Position numbers and translations under genes: made by a program
Part shown: in pieces, positions 17,185-26,446 of the stretch
Numbering within the stretch: position 1 is the stretch's first letter
Layout: every line of letters begins with the position of its first letter
NCBI RefSeq assembly: GCF_027941775.1
Contig: NZ_CP115917.1
Span: forward strand, 1,116,001 to 1,180,000
Source: Tenacibaculum pacificus
Lineage (GTDB): Bacteria; Bacteroidota; Bacteroidia; Flavobacteriales; Flavobacteriaceae
Length of the DNA stretch: 64,000 nt
Direction of reading: 5' to 3'
Notes under the pieces: generated by a model
Seen by the model: only the letters and a program-made list of their open reading frames with translations
Databases searched by the model: none
Told to the model about the DNA's origin: nothing

Positions 17185-17391
17185 ATGAGTAGAAAATATA
17201 AATTTCATAACGAATCAGGAGCATACTTTATAAGTTTTGCTACGGTATATTGGTTAGATATTTTTACTCGACAAGTTTATTTTTCTGTGTTAGAAGAAAG
17301 TATAGATTATTGCAGAAAAGAAAAAGAAATGGAAGTATTTACGTATTGTTTTATGCTGAGTCATGTTCATTTAATTTTTAGAGCAAAATAG
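17185..17391 (+). pseudogene. Truncated REP-associated tyrosine transposase (RAYT, IS200/IS605-like Y1)
   Basis: The 68 residues MSRKYKFHNESGAYFISFAT to FMLSHVHLIFRAK are the N-terminal third of a RAYT. They include the HUH metal-binding pair (HVH) but end in TAG before the helix with the catalytic tyrosine; full proteins are about 180 residues. No continuation is readable in another frame downstream. RAYTs process REP hairpins, and two such hairpins lie directly upstream, so this is a decayed RAYT-REP locus. The 17385-17410 region (AGGCTC.AAGAATC) resembles the right end and flank of the 184-bp element at 16219-16234. Confidence 0.82.
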
Positions 17392-17437
17392 GCTCTAAGA
17401 ATCTAAAAAAATATTTAGTTTAATTTAATATTTTGTT

Positions 17438-17475
17438 AAAGCGGAAATTTCTAAGGAAATTTCCGCTTTTTATTT
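17438..17475 (-). terminator. Terminator of aroB (possibly bidirectional)
   Basis: AAAGCGGAAATTT and AAATTTCCGCTTT form a 13-bp stem around CTAAGG, with T/A tracts on both sides. It ends the aroB transcript coming from the right. Confidence 0.85.
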
Positions 17476-17479
17476 TTTA

Positions 17480-18538
17480 CTATGAATTATAGTAAGCGAT
17501 ACTATCAATAATTAATTGACTATCAACTGTGCAATTAATTTTAAAATCACTGTAATCATTTAAAAGTACAAAATTGATTTCTCCACCAATATTTTTCTTA
17601 TCATGTTTCATTAATTCCATAATATGAGGAATATCATCATCTAAAATAGCAACTTTACCATAAATAGCAATAATAGCTTTTTTAGCTTCTTTAAGTTTAT
17701 CCGAAGGGAAATTTAAAACTTTAGAAGAAAGATATGCTTCACAAATTATACCGATTGCAATCGCTTCTCCGTGTGTTAAGTTTTCTTTATGTGCACTTTC
17801 TAAAAAGTAAGATTCTATTCCATGTCCAATAGTGTGTCCCCAGTTTAATGCCTTACGAACGCCATGTTCTTTCGGATCTTCTAAAACAACTTCGTTTTTT
17901 ATTTCGATAGAACGATGAATTAAATCAACAATATTTAACTTTGGATTGTCTTTAATTTCTTTAAACAAATGAGAATCATGTGTCATTCCGTATTTGATAA
18001 TCTCAGCTGTTCCTGATCTTATTTCTCTAGGAGAAAGCGTTTGTAAATATTCAGGATCTAAAACAATCAATTCAGGATTAGCAAATAATCCAATTTGATT
18101 TTTTAAAACACCTAAATCAACGCCTGTTTTACCTCCAACAGAAGCATCTACCATACTTAATAATGTTGTTGGGATATTTACAAAATCAATTCCACGTTTA
18201 AAAGTCGAGGCTACAAAACCACCTAAATCGGTAATAACACCACCACCTAAGGTAATTAATAAACTTTTTCTGTCTGCGCCTAACTCGGTCATTGCATTCC
18301 AAACACCTACGCAGGTTTCAATGTTTTTATGAACTTCACCTGCTTCAATTTGAATAACTTCAATTTTTTTGTCTGTTTCTAATAATTCTATAAATCGAGG
18401 ATAACAATCAGTAAATGTATTATCATCAACTAATATAAAAAGAGAAGAGTAGTTATTAGTACGAATTAAACTTGCTAATTCTGTATAGCCTTTCTCATTA
18501 AAATGAATAAGGTATGTTGCTGCTTGAATAGAGGTCAT
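17480..18538 (-). CDS. aroB: 3-dehydroquinate synthase
   Basis: The 352-residue cytosolic enzyme converts DAHP to 3-dehydroquinate in the shikimate pathway using NAD and a divalent metal. The NAD-binding core LLITLGGGVITDLGGFVAST, PTTLLSMVDASVGGKTGVD and GTAEIIKYGM are intact. Metal ligands are visible as the Glu in SGTAEI, a His in NWGHTIGHGIE and a second His nearby. Length fits AroB. It is monocistronic, transcribed divergently from the proline dehydrogenase gene, and followed by a strong hairpin terminator. Confidence 0.96.
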   Translation of the reverse strand: MTSIQAATYLIHFNEKGYTELASLIRTNNYSSLFILVDDNTFTDCYPRFIELLETDKKIEVIQIEAGEVHKNIETCVGVWNAMTELGADRKSLLITLGGGVITDLGGFVASTFKRGIDFVNIPTTLLSMVDASVGGKTGVDLGVLKNQIGLFANPELIVLDPEYLQTLSPREIRSGTAEIIKYGMTHDSHLFKEIKDNPKLNIVDLIHRSIEIKNEVVLEDPKEHGVRKALNWGHTIGHGIESYFLESAHKENLTHGEAIAIGIICEAYLSSKVLNFPSDKLKEAKKAIIAIYGKVAILDDDIPHIMELMKHDKKNIGGEINFVLLNDYSDFKINCTVDSQLIIDSIAYYNS

Positions 18539-18600
18539 TTTAATATTAAATTTAAAGCAAAAATAAATAGAAAAAACTAAAATATATCATTGAGTACATT

Positions 18601-18608
18601 TATATTTG
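18601..18608 (+). promoter_or_regulatory. -7 box upstream of proline dehydrogenase
   Basis: TATATTTG matches TAnnTTTG exactly. It lies downstream of the TTG at 18590 that would start the longest reading frame, so that start is ruled out and the ATG at 18641 is preferred. Confidence 0.6.
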
Positions 18609-18640
18609 TGTTTGAAATAAAAATAACACGACTTCCATTA

Positions 18641-19804
18641 ATGACAATTTTTAACAACACCGAAACTGCTTTTAAATTAAAATCTGACTCAGAGTTAGAA
18701 CGCGCATATTTTTTATTTAAAATGATTCAAAATCAGCCAATGGTTCGCATTGGTACAGCAGTCACTAATTTTGCTTTAAAAGCGCACTTACCTGTTGAAG
18801 GTTTAATTCGTTCAACTGTTTTTGACCATTTTTGTGGTGGAGTAACCGAAGATGACTGTTTACCTAATATTGATAAAATGTACACTAAAGGTAATGTGTA
18901 TAGTGTATTAGATTATTCAGTAGAAGGTAAAGAAGCTGAAGAAAGCTTTGATGATGCTCTTAATAAAATTGTAAGAATTATTCAATTTTCAGATGAAAAA
19001 GAATCAATTCCGTATGCAGTTTTTAAACCAACAGGATTTGGACGTTTTGCTTTATATCAAAAATTAAGCGAAAAAAAGGAATTATCTGATGATGAAAAAT
19101 CAGAATGGGCTAGAGTTTTAAATCGTTTTCATACTGTTTGTAAATTAGCTGTAGAAAAAGATGTTCCTTTATTAATTGATGCAGAAGAAAGTTGGATGCA
19201 AGATGCAGCTGATGATTTGATTGAAGAATTAATGGAATTGTATAATAAAGACAAAGCTATTGTTTTTAATACATTACAAATGTATCGTCATGATCGTATG
19301 GATTATTTACGTGCTTTATATCAAAGAGCTCATCAAAAAGGGTATCATATTGGTATGAAAGTAGTACGTGGTGCTTACATGGAAAAAGAACGTGAAAGAG
19401 CTGAAGAAAAAGGGTATGCTTCTCCTATCTGTAAAGACAAAGAAGCTACTGATGAAAACTATAACGAGGCTGTTCATTTTATGATGGAACATAAAAATAT
19501 GGCTATTTTTGCAGGTACTCATAATGAAGAAAGTTCTTATTTATTAATGAACTTAGCTAAAGAGTATAGTATAAAACCAACTGATAAACGTATGTGGTTT
19601 GGTCAGTTATATGGTATGAGTGATCATATTAGTTTTAATTTAGCCAAAGAAGGTTATAATGTAGCGAAGTACGTTCCTTTTGGTCCTGTACGTGATGTGA
19701 TGCCTTATTTAATTCGTAGAGCTGAAGAAAATACCTCTGTAGCAGGGCAAACTTCAAGAGAACTTAATTTAATAAAAATAGAAAGAAAACGTAGAAAACT
19801 GTAA
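18641..19804 (+). CDS. Proline dehydrogenase
   Basis: FAD-dependent oxidation of proline to pyrroline-5-carboxylate, the first step of proline use. The 387-residue protein from the ATG at 18641 (MTIFNNTETAFKLKSD) is a single-domain ProDH. Family motifs include AVFKPTGFGRFAL, LLIDAEESWMQDAAD, FNTLQMYRHDR, MKVVRGAYMEKERERA (FAD contact region) and the substrate-binding C-terminus YVPFGPVRDVMPYLIRRAEEN with its paired arginines. No P5C dehydrogenase is fused or adjacent. The longest frame would begin 17 codons earlier, upstream of the predicted transcription start. Confidence 0.93.
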   Translation: MTIFNNTETAFKLKSDSELERAYFLFKMIQNQPMVRIGTAVTNFALKAHLPVEGLIRSTVFDHFCGGVTEDDCLPNIDKMYTKGNVYSVLDYSVEGKEAEESFDDALNKIVRIIQFSDEKESIPYAVFKPTGFGRFALYQKLSEKKELSDDEKSEWARVLNRFHTVCKLAVEKDVPLLIDAEESWMQDAADDLIEELMELYNKDKAIVFNTLQMYRHDRMDYLRALYQRAHQKGYHIGMKVVRGAYMEKERERAEEKGYASPICKDKEATDENYNEAVHFMMEHKNMAIFAGTHNEESSYLLMNLAKEYSIKPTDKRMWFGQLYGMSDHISFNLAKEGYNVAKYVPFGPVRDVMPYLIRRAEENTSVAGQTSRELNLIKIERKRRKL

Positions 19805-19813
19805 TGAATACAG

Positions 19814-19872
19814 TAGGTAAAATAAATTATTTACCTAGTAGTGTTTTATTTATATATAAAACACTAGTTTTG
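19814..19872 (+). promoter_or_regulatory. Hairpins and -7 box between proDH and typA
   Basis: Two inverted repeats sit here: AGGTAAA...TTTACCT (about 19815-19837) and AGTGTTTTAT...ATAAAACACT (about 19840-19864). TAGTTTTG at 19865-19872 fits the -7 consensus for typA (ATG at 19895). The hairpins may end the proDH transcript, although no T-run follows. Confidence 0.4.
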
Positions 19873-19894
19873 CAACTTTAAAAAACGACCAAGA

Positions 19895-21667
19895 ATGCAA
19901 CCAATTAGAAATATTGCTATTATAGCCCACGTTGACCACGGTAAGACAACCTTAGTTGATAAAATTATAGATCAAGCAAAAATATTAGACGATCGTAAAG
20001 AACGTACTGATTTATTGTTAGATAATAATGATTTAGAGCGTGAAAGAGGAATTACAATTCTTTCTAAAAACGTATCAGTAAACTATAAGAACACAAAAAT
20101 CAACGTAATAGATACACCTGGTCACGCCGATTTCGGAGGTGAAGTAGAGCGTGTATTAAAAATGGCTGATGGTGTTTTATTATTAGTTGATGCATTTGAA
20201 GGACCTATGCCACAAACTCGTTTTGTATTAGGTAAGGCCTTAGAATTAGGTTTAACTCCTATTGTTGTAGTTAACAAAGTAGATAAAGAAAACTGTACTC
20301 CTGACATCGTTCACGAAAAAGTTTTTGACTTAATGTTTGCTTTAGAAGCTACTGAAGAGCAGTTAGATTTTACTACTGTTTACGGTTCTGCTAAGAACAA
20401 CTGGATGAGTACTGACTGGAAAAATGAAACTGATAATATCGTACCTTTATTAGATGCTGTATTAGAATCTATTCCTGCTACTAAGTATAACGAAGGAACT
20501 CCTCAAATGCAAATTACTTCTTTAGATTTTTCTTCTTTTACAGGAAGAATTGCTATTGGACGTATTTTCCGTGGAGATTTAGAAGCTGGTAAAGATTACA
20601 TGTTATGTAAAGCTGACGGTACTAATAAAAAAGTAAGAATTAAAGAATTACACGTATTCGAAGGAATGGGTAAAGTTCAAGTTGATAAAGTTCCTTGTGG
20701 AGATATCTGTGCTATTACAGGTATTGAAGGATTCGAAATTGGTGATACTATCGCTGATTTAGAAAACCCAGAAGCATTACCAAGAACAGAAATTGACCAG
20801 CCTACTATGAGTATGTTGTTTACAATTAACAACTCTCCTTTCTTCGGAAAAGAAGGTAAATTTGTAACTTCTCGTCATATTCGTGACCGTCTGTTTAAAG
20901 AATTAGAAAAGAATTTAGCTTTAAAAGTTGAAACTACTGATTCTGAAGATAAATTTAACGTTTTTGGACGTGGAGTATTACATTTATCTGTATTGATTGA
21001 AACAATGCGTCGTGAAGGATATGAATTACAAGTGGGAAGACCACAAGTAATTATTAAAATGGTAGATGGTAAGAAACATGAGCCAATGGAAACATTGTCT
21101 ATTGATGTACCAGAAGATGTTGCTTCTAAAGCGATTAACTTAGTATCTCTTAGAAAAGGAGATATGTTAGTTATGGAGCCTAAAGGAGATTTACAACATT
21201 TAGAATTTTCTATCCCTTCTCGTGGATTAATTGGTTTAAGAAACAAGATTTTAACAGCAACTGGAGGTGCAGCAATTATTAACCACAGATTTAGTGAATA
21301 TGGTCCTTATAAAGGAGACTTTACTGAAGAAGTAAAAGGAGCTATCGTTTCTGCAGCAACTGGTAAAGCTACTGCTTATGCGTTAAACCGTTTACAAGAT
21401 AGAGGTAAGTTTTTTATTGATGTAAATCAAGAAATTTATGTTGGACAGGTAATTGGTGAAAACAGCAAATCTGATGAGATGGCTGTAAACTTAATTAAAG
21501 GAAAGCAATTAACAAACATGCGTAAATCTGGAACAGATGATGCTATGAAAATTGCTCCAAAAATTGATTTTTCTTTAGAGGAAAACATGGAATACATTAA
21601 AGCTGATGAGTACTTAGAAGTTACTCCATTAAGTTTACGTATGCGTAAAATTAACTTTAAAGCATAA
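19895..21667 (+). CDS. typA: Ribosome-associated GTPase TypA/BipA
   Basis: Translation-factor GTPase acting on the ribosome in stress and 50S assembly. The 590-residue protein shows G1 [14 protein letters not shown]2 RERGITI, G3 [14 protein letters not shown] and G4 NKVD, then the domain II beta-barrel, EF-G-like domains III and V ([37 protein letters not shown]) and the BipA-specific C-terminal domain ([39 protein letters not shown]). All conserved parts are present and the length is normal. The gene is monocistronic, ending at a hairpin shared with the convergent abiH-like gene. Confidence 0.96.
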   Translation: MQPIRNIAIIAHVDHGKTTLVDKIIDQAKILDDRKERTDLLLDNNDLERERGITILSKNVSVNYKNTKINVIDTPGHADFGGEVERVLKMADGVLLLVDAFEGPMPQTRFVLGKALELGLTPIVVVNKVDKENCTPDIVHEKVFDLMFALEATEEQLDFTTVYGSAKNNWMSTDWKNETDNIVPLLDAVLESIPATKYNEGTPQMQITSLDFSSFTGRIAIGRIFRGDLEAGKDYMLCKADGTNKKVRIKELHVFEGMGKVQVDKVPCGDICAITGIEGFEIGDTIADLENPEALPRTEIDQPTMSMLFTINNSPFFGKEGKFVTSRHIRDRLFKELEKNLALKVETTDSEDKFNVFGRGVLHLSVLIETMRREGYELQVGRPQVIIKMVDGKKHEPMETLSIDVPEDVASKAINLVSLRKGDMLVMEPKGDLQHLEFSIPSRGLIGLRNKILTATGGAAIINHRFSEYGPYKGDFTEEVKGAIVSAATGKATAYALNRLQDRGKFFIDVNQEIYVGQVIGENSKSDEMAVNLIKGKQLTNMRKSGTDDAMKIAPKIDFSLEENMEYIKADEYLEVTPLSLRMRKINFKA

Positions 21668-21700
21668 TTTTAACAAATTATATTTTAAAATTTTATATAA

Positions 21701-21727
21701 AAAACCACCTATTTATAGGTGGTTTTT
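21701..21727. terminator. Bidirectional terminator between typA and the AbiH gene
   Basis: ACCACCTA-TTTA-TAGGTGGT with A and T tracts on either side. The last codons and the stop (21709) of the AbiH-family gene lie inside the stem. Confidence 0.85.
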
Positions 21728-22912
21728 GTTGTTTTAATAGTAACATGATTACTTTTTCTTGGAAATAACTCTTTTTCTCTTTCATTAATTGTAGTATAAT
21801 CAATAGATGTCATTAAAGGGAAATTAACAGATTGTTGTAAAGAAATTACTTTTTTTCTTAAAGAAGCTTCTGAATCAAATATTCTAGCAAGGTTTGCGTG
21901 TAATTCAAATGAATTGTCTTCTTTTTCTTTTTCACTATCTAAATCAGAACGTTTTAATAATTCAATATTTTGACAAGAATTATTATCTAAAATGGTTTTT
22001 AAAATAGTTTTATCTGTTCCTCCTAATGAATGACCGATTACTAAAACATCATATCCATCTTTAAAAGCAGCTAATTGATTAAGAACTTTTCTGTAATTTT
22101 TGCTTTTTAAATAATCAAAAGTTTTAAAATATTTTAAAAAATCATTATTTTTACTAGCTTTCATTTGTTGATACATTTCGTCTGTATCATCTCCATAACC
22201 AAAAATAATATCTTCGGATAAACTATTGTGAATATGTATGTTGGAATTAATATTCGCCAAATCACGATAACAGTTTATAGTATTTGTATAATTAAAATTA
22301 ATGAAAGAGATATTTTCTCTATCGATAAAATGATTTTCAAAAGAATTATTTACAGAACCACTCCATGTTGGTTTTATTTTATCGTTTAAATATTTTTTTA
22401 AGGCTTCTTTTATTTCTTGTAAATTTTTATTAAGTATGTCTAATTCTTCATTATGATTTTCTTTTGGTGAATTATAAATACCTTTTAATTCTTCATAATA
22501 TGCTTGTTCTATGTCAAACCAGTTTTCAAAGGAATTTGAATATAGTTTCCCCAGTAATTTGTTAGATATTAAAAGTTTAATATAGTCATTGTTAGAATTT
22601 AAACATTGTAAAACTTCATTTATATTCTGATTAGATATATGATTTAAAAGGTTTTTAAGCCAGTCTAATTCTAATTCATTATAGCTAAATGCCACAGTAG
22701 TACCTTTATATTTAATTATATTTTTGTTTTGAACAAACTTGTTATTTAAAAAGTGCTTTTTAGAACTGTTACTATCTAAGTTTAATAACTCATCAACAAT
22801 AATTTCTTCTAAATAATAATTAGCAAAATCGTTATAACTTGTTTTTAATCCGTGGGCTAAATCAAAGCCATTACCGATAATTACAATTAAATTTTTACTT
22901 TTTTTCTGTCAT
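21709..22912 (-). CDS. AbiH-family phage abortive-infection protein, frameshifted near its start
   Basis: Long protein with the bacteriophage abortive-infection AbiH layout. An N-terminal GNGFDLAHGLKTSYNDF is followed by INFNYTNTI, HIHNSLSEDIIFGYGDD and VLVIGHSLGGTDK toward the C-terminus. An ATG at 22912 begins MTEK, but with the seven-A run (complement of 22899-22905) the frame meets TAA after five codons. With six A it would read MTEKSKNLIVIIGNGFD and continue uninterrupted for about 400 residues to 21709. The only listed in-frame alternative, a GTG at 22695, drops the signature motif. AbiH systems block phage growth by an unknown mechanism. Its end lies inside the terminator shared with typA. 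Confidence 0.82.
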
Positions 22913-23019
22913 GAGTTTTTAAAGTAAATATATTAACTTTTTAAATTAATTTGTTTAATTTTTATTTTTCCTTGTGAGATATCAAAAAAAAACAAATATT
23001 TGCAGTAAGAATAAAGAAC

Positions 23020-23076
23020 ATGAATTTTAATCAAGTACATCATCATCATTCTCATATTTGCACTCAGGCGAACTAA
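23020..23076 (+). CDS. his operon leader peptide
   Basis: An 18-codon frame, MNFNQVHHHHSHICTQAN, with four consecutive His codons (23038-23049) and a fifth at 23053. It stands between a promoter-like region and the transcription terminator before hisG. This is the classic arrangement for attenuation: ribosomes stalled for charged His-tRNA change RNA folding. The ATG context is ordinary for this genome. It is too short for standard gene finders. Confidence 0.9.
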   Translation: MNFNQVHHHHSHICTQAN

Positions 23077-23139
23077 AGATGTATTGACTAAAAACAACAT
23101 ATATTTTAAACCCGTTTGAGCAAATCAAGCGGGTTTTTT
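23063..23139 (+). promoter_or_regulatory. his attenuator (antiterminator and terminator)
   Basis: The terminator is ACCCGTTTGA (23110-23119) paired with TCAAGCGGGT (23125-23134) and followed by a T-run. CTCAGGCG (23063-23070), inside the leader peptide's 3' codons, can pair over 8 bp (two G-U) with CGTTTGAG (23113-23120), which destroys the terminator's left arm. A ribosome stalled on the four His codons would leave 23063-23070 free and favour readthrough into hisG. Confidence 0.82.
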
Positions 23140-23208
23140 ATTTTTAAAAAATAAAGTAAACTACACGTTAAAAATTTGCTCAAATTAAATTGATAAATAA
23201 AAATTAAG

Positions 23209-24066
23209 ATGAGTAAATTAAGAATTGCAATTCAGAAATCAGGAAGATTAAACGAAGATTCATTAAGTCTTTTAAAAAATTGTGGTATTTCTATCGATAA
23301 TGGAAAAGACCAATTAAAAGCCGTAGCAAGTAATTTTCCTTTAGAAGTTTTTTATCTTCGAAATGGCGATATTCCTCAATATTTAAAAGATGGTGTTGTC
23401 GATATTGCTATTATTGGTGAAAATTTATTAATTGAAAAAGGAGGAGATATTGAGTTCATTGAAAAATTAGGTTTTTCTAAGTGTAAAGTATCTTTAGCAA
23501 TTCCTAAAGGTGATGAATACACAGGATTATCTTATTTTCAAGATAAGAGAATAGCAACATCATACCCGAATACAGTTCAAAATTTTCTGAAATCAAAAAA
23601 TATTACTTCTCAATTACACATCATTAACGGTTCTGTTGAAATTGCTCCAAATATTGGATTGGCAGACGGTATTTGTGATATTGTATCAAGCGGATCAACT
23701 TTATTTAAAAATAATTTAAAAGAAGTAGAAGTTATTTTAAGATCGGAAGCTGTTTTAGCGGTTTCTCCGAAATTAGAAGCATCTCAAAAAGAATTATTAG
23801 ATAAACTTCAATTTAGAATTCAATCAGTTTTAAAAGGAAGACGTTCGAAATATATTTTATTAAACGCGCCGAATGATAAATTAGAAAAAATCATCAATAT
23901 TTTACCAGGAATGAGAAGTCCTACGGTATTACCATTGTCTGAAAAAGGATGGAGTTCTGTACACTCTGTTTTAGATAAAAATGAAGTTTGGGAAATTATA
24001 GACGAGCTTAAAAAGAATGGAGCAGAAGGTATTTTAGTATGCCCGATTGAAAAAATGGTTGTTTAA
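23209..24066 (+). CDS. hisG: ATP phosphoribosyltransferase, long form
   Basis: First enzyme of histidine synthesis, joining PRPP and ATP. The 285-residue chain is the long HisG type with its own C-terminal ACT-like regulatory domain (about 210-285, ending LKKNGAEGILVCPIEKMVV), so no HisZ is needed. The catalytic domain shows RIAIQKSGRLNEDSLSLL, FLRNGDIPQYL-like residues (YLRNGDIPQYLKDGVVDIAI), GFSKCKVSLAIP and a PRPP-loop-like ADGICDIVSSGSTL. It is the first structural gene after the attenuator, 18 bases before hisD. Feedback inhibition by histidine is expected from the family. Confidence 0.96.
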   Translation: MSKLRIAIQKSGRLNEDSLSLLKNCGISIDNGKDQLKAVASNFPLEVFYLRNGDIPQYLKDGVVDIAIIGENLLIEKGGDIEFIEKLGFSKCKVSLAIPKGDEYTGLSYFQDKRIATSYPNTVQNFLKSKNITSQLHIINGSVEIAPNIGLADGICDIVSSGSTLFKNNLKEVEVILRSEAVLAVSPKLEASQKELLDKLQFRIQSVLKGRRSKYILLNAPNDKLEKIINILPGMRSPTVLPLSEKGWSSVHSVLDKNEVWEIIDELKKNGAEGILVCPIEKMVV

Positions 24067-24083
24067 AAAGCAAAGATAACAAA

Positions 24084-25373
24084 ATGAAGATTATACAGTA
24101 TCCTCAAAGAAAAGATTGGAAACCTCTTTGTAAAAGAGCAACTTTTAACGAAAATAGTTTACAAGAAACAGTACAAGCTGTACTAAAAGATGTAAAACTT
24201 AATAAAAACGAAGCATTAACAAAATATGCAGCATTATTTGATAAAGTAGCAATTTCTTCTTTTGAAGTAACAGCTACAGAAATCGAAGAAGCTGATAAAT
24301 TAGTTAGTTCGGAGTTAAAAGAAGCAATTCAATTAGCAAAAAGTAACATTGAAGTTTTTCATAATTCTCAAAAAGAGGAAGAGAAAAAAGTAGTTACTAC
24401 TGCAGGTGTTACTTGTTGGCGTAAAAGTGTTGCTATCGAAAAAGTTGGTTTGTATATTCCAGGAGGATCTGCACCTTTATTTTCAACTATTTTAATGCTA
24501 GCAACTCCTGCAAAAATAGCAGGTTGTAAAGAAATCGTATTGTGTACGCCTCCAAATAAAGAAGGAAAAGTTCACCCTGCAATTTTATATACGGCGGCAT
24601 TAGTTGGCGTTACCAAAATTTTTAAAGTTGGTGGAGCTCAGGCTATTGCAGCAATGGCGTACGGTACAGAAACTATTCCTAGTGTGTATAAAATATTAGG
24701 TCCAGGAAATCAGTATGTAACAAAAGCGAAAGAATTAGTTCAGCAAGAAGGGCTTTCTATTGATATGCCAGCAGGACCAAGTGAAGTTTTGGTTATTGCA
24801 GATGAAACTTCAAATGCGGCATTTGTAGCTGCTGATTTATTATCACAAGCAGAACACGGAGCAGATAGTCAAGCAGTTTTAGTAACAACTTCATTAGAAG
24901 TTTCAGAAAATGTACTTGCCGAAGTAGCGAAGCAAGTAAAAGTATTACCTAGAAGAGAAACTGCCGAAAAAGCATTAGAAAACAGTTTTGTAGTTGTTTT
25001 AAATTCTTCGGATGAAATGATTGATTTTAGTAATGTATATGCACCAGAACATTTAATTATTGCTTCTGAAAATGCATCAATATATATTGATAAAATAATT
25101 AATGCAGGTTCAGTATTTTTAGGAAATTATAGTTGTGAAAGTGCAGGTGATTACGCAAGTGGTACAAATCACACTTTACCAACAAACGGGTATGCAAAAA
25201 ATTATAGTGGTGTTTCTTTAGATAGTTTTATCAAAAAAATTACTTTTCAGGAAGTAACAAAACAAGGAATAGCTACTATCGGAAAAGCAATAGAATTAAT
25301 GGCAGAAGCCGAAGGTTTACAAGCACACAAAAATGCTGTTACTTTAAGATTAAAAGATATTGAAAATGTTTAA
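24084..25373 (+). CDS. hisD: Histidinol dehydrogenase
   Basis: Zinc- and NAD-dependent enzyme for the last two oxidations, histidinol to histidine. The 429-residue protein has VGLYIPGGSAPLFSTILMLA, VGGAQAIAAMAYGTETIP, GPGNQYVTKAKELVQ, DMPAGPSEVLVIAD and QAEHGADSQAVLVT. Near the C-terminus it has YAPEHLI and SAGDYASGTNHTLPT with conserved His and Asp residues. Length is normal. The last eight bases overlap the hisC start, indicating coupled translation. Confidence 0.97.
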   Translation: MKIIQYPQRKDWKPLCKRATFNENSLQETVQAVLKDVKLNKNEALTKYAALFDKVAISSFEVTATEIEEADKLVSSELKEAIQLAKSNIEVFHNSQKEEEKKVVTTAGVTCWRKSVAIEKVGLYIPGGSAPLFSTILMLATPAKIAGCKEIVLCTPPNKEGKVHPAILYTAALVGVTKIFKVGGAQAIAAMAYGTETIPSVYKILGPGNQYVTKAKELVQQEGLSIDMPAGPSEVLVIADETSNAAFVAADLLSQAEHGADSQAVLVTTSLEVSENVLAEVAKQVKVLPRRETAEKALENSFVVVLNSSDEMIDFSNVYAPEHLIIASENASIYIDKIINAGSVFLGNYSCESAGDYASGTNHTLPTNGYAKNYSGVSLDSFIKKITFQEVTKQGIATIGKAIELMAEAEGLQAHKNAVTLRLKDIENV

Positions 25374-26391
25374 TTTAGATAAAATAGTTCGCCCAAATAT
25401 TCAGAAATTAAAGGCGTATTCATCAGCAAGAGATGAATTTAAAGGAACTGCAGAAGTATATTTAGATGCAAATGAAAATCCTTTTGGAGTTTTAAATAGA
25501 TATCCTGATCCTAGACAAATAAAAATTAAAGAACGATTATCAGTAATTAAAAAAGTTGCTGAAAATCAAATTTTTATAGGAAATGGTAGTGATGAAGTAA
25601 TTGATTTAGCATTCAGAATTTTCTGTGAACCAGGAAAAGATAAAGCCTTAACATTTTCGCCTACTTATGGTATGTACGATGTTTCTGCAGGTATTAACGA
25701 TGTTGAGTTGATTAAACAACCTTTGGTAAATGATTTTCAAATAAGTTTGAACCAATTAGAACCATATTTAGATATGGAAGAGGTGAAAATTATATTTATT
25801 TGTTCGCCAAATAATCCAACAGGTAATTGTTTCGATGATGAAACGATTGAATATATATTGGAAAATTTTAATGGAGTAGTAATTATTGATGAAGCTTATA
25901 TTGATTTTAGTTCAAGAGCTTCTTATAGTACTAAATTAGAGAAATATCCAAATTTAATTGTAAGCCAAACTTTTAGTAAAGCTTGGGGATTGGCAGGAGT
26001 AAGAGTTGGTGCAGCATACGCAAATTCGGAAGTTATCGATTTGTATAATAAAGTAAAACCACCTTATAATGTTAGTACTTTAAATCAAGAAGCTGTAGTA
26101 GCATCTTTAGATAATTTAGCTCAGTTTGAAATCAATAAAAACATTATTATCAACGAAAAAGAAACGTTGATAAAAGAGTTAAGCGATATTAAATTAGTTA
26201 AAAAAATATATCCTACCGAAGCTAATTTTATTCTGATAGAAGTAACGGATGCAAATGTAATTTACAATAAATTAGTAGCCGATAAAATAATTACCAGAAA
26301 CAGAAATACGTTAGTAGATAACTGTTTACGAATTACGGTAGGAAGTATAGACGAAAATAAACGATTAATCACAGCATTAAAATCAATTTAA
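25366..26391 (+). CDS. hisC: Histidinol-phosphate aminotransferase
   Basis: PLP enzyme converting imidazole-acetol phosphate to histidinol phosphate. From the ATG at 25366 (MFNLDKIVRPNIQKL) it is 341 residues. An upstream in-frame TTG at 25360 would add only two residues. Visible motifs are YLDANENPFG, YPDPRQ, IGNGSDEVID, SPNNPTGN, VVIIDEAYIDF, SQTFSKAWGLAGVRVG (PLP lysine) and a C-terminal LRITVGS. It overlaps the hisD stop by eight bases. It is distinct from the CobD half of the CobQ-CobD fusion, which shares the fold. Confidence 0.96.
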   Translation: MFNLDKIVRPNIQKLKAYSSARDEFKGTAEVYLDANENPFGVLNRYPDPRQIKIKERLSVIKKVAENQIFIGNGSDEVIDLAFRIFCEPGKDKALTFSPTYGMYDVSAGINDVELIKQPLVNDFQISLNQLEPYLDMEEVKIIFICSPNNPTGNCFDDETIEYILENFNGVVIIDEAYIDFSSRASYSTKLEKYPNLIVSQTFSKAWGLAGVRVGAAYANSEVIDLYNKVKPPYNVSTLNQEAVVASLDNLAQFEINKNIIINEKETLIKELSDIKLVKKIYPTEANFILIEVTDANVIYNKLVADKIITRNRNTLVDNCLRITVGSIDENKRLITALKSI

Positions 26392-26446
26392 TAATTATCA
26401 CTTCAAAAATAAATTAACGGAGTATTTTTATTGAAAATCAGCACAC

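Noticed and set aside
17026..17208. 60-codon minus-strand frame over the REP pair
   Set aside because: It is composed of the two hairpins and low-complexity sequence, and antisense to the RAYT start; no coding features.
18590..18640. Longer proline dehydrogenase start (TTG)
   Set aside because: A perfect -7 box lies downstream of it and the extra residues are unlike the family.
20122..21246. Minus-strand frames inside typA, and similar antisense frames in other genes
   Set aside because: They are shadows of strongly conserved genes, with no homologous protein sense and no promoter.
22693..22695. GTG start for the AbiH gene
   Set aside because: It would remove the GNGFD signature that is readable in the same frame upstream.
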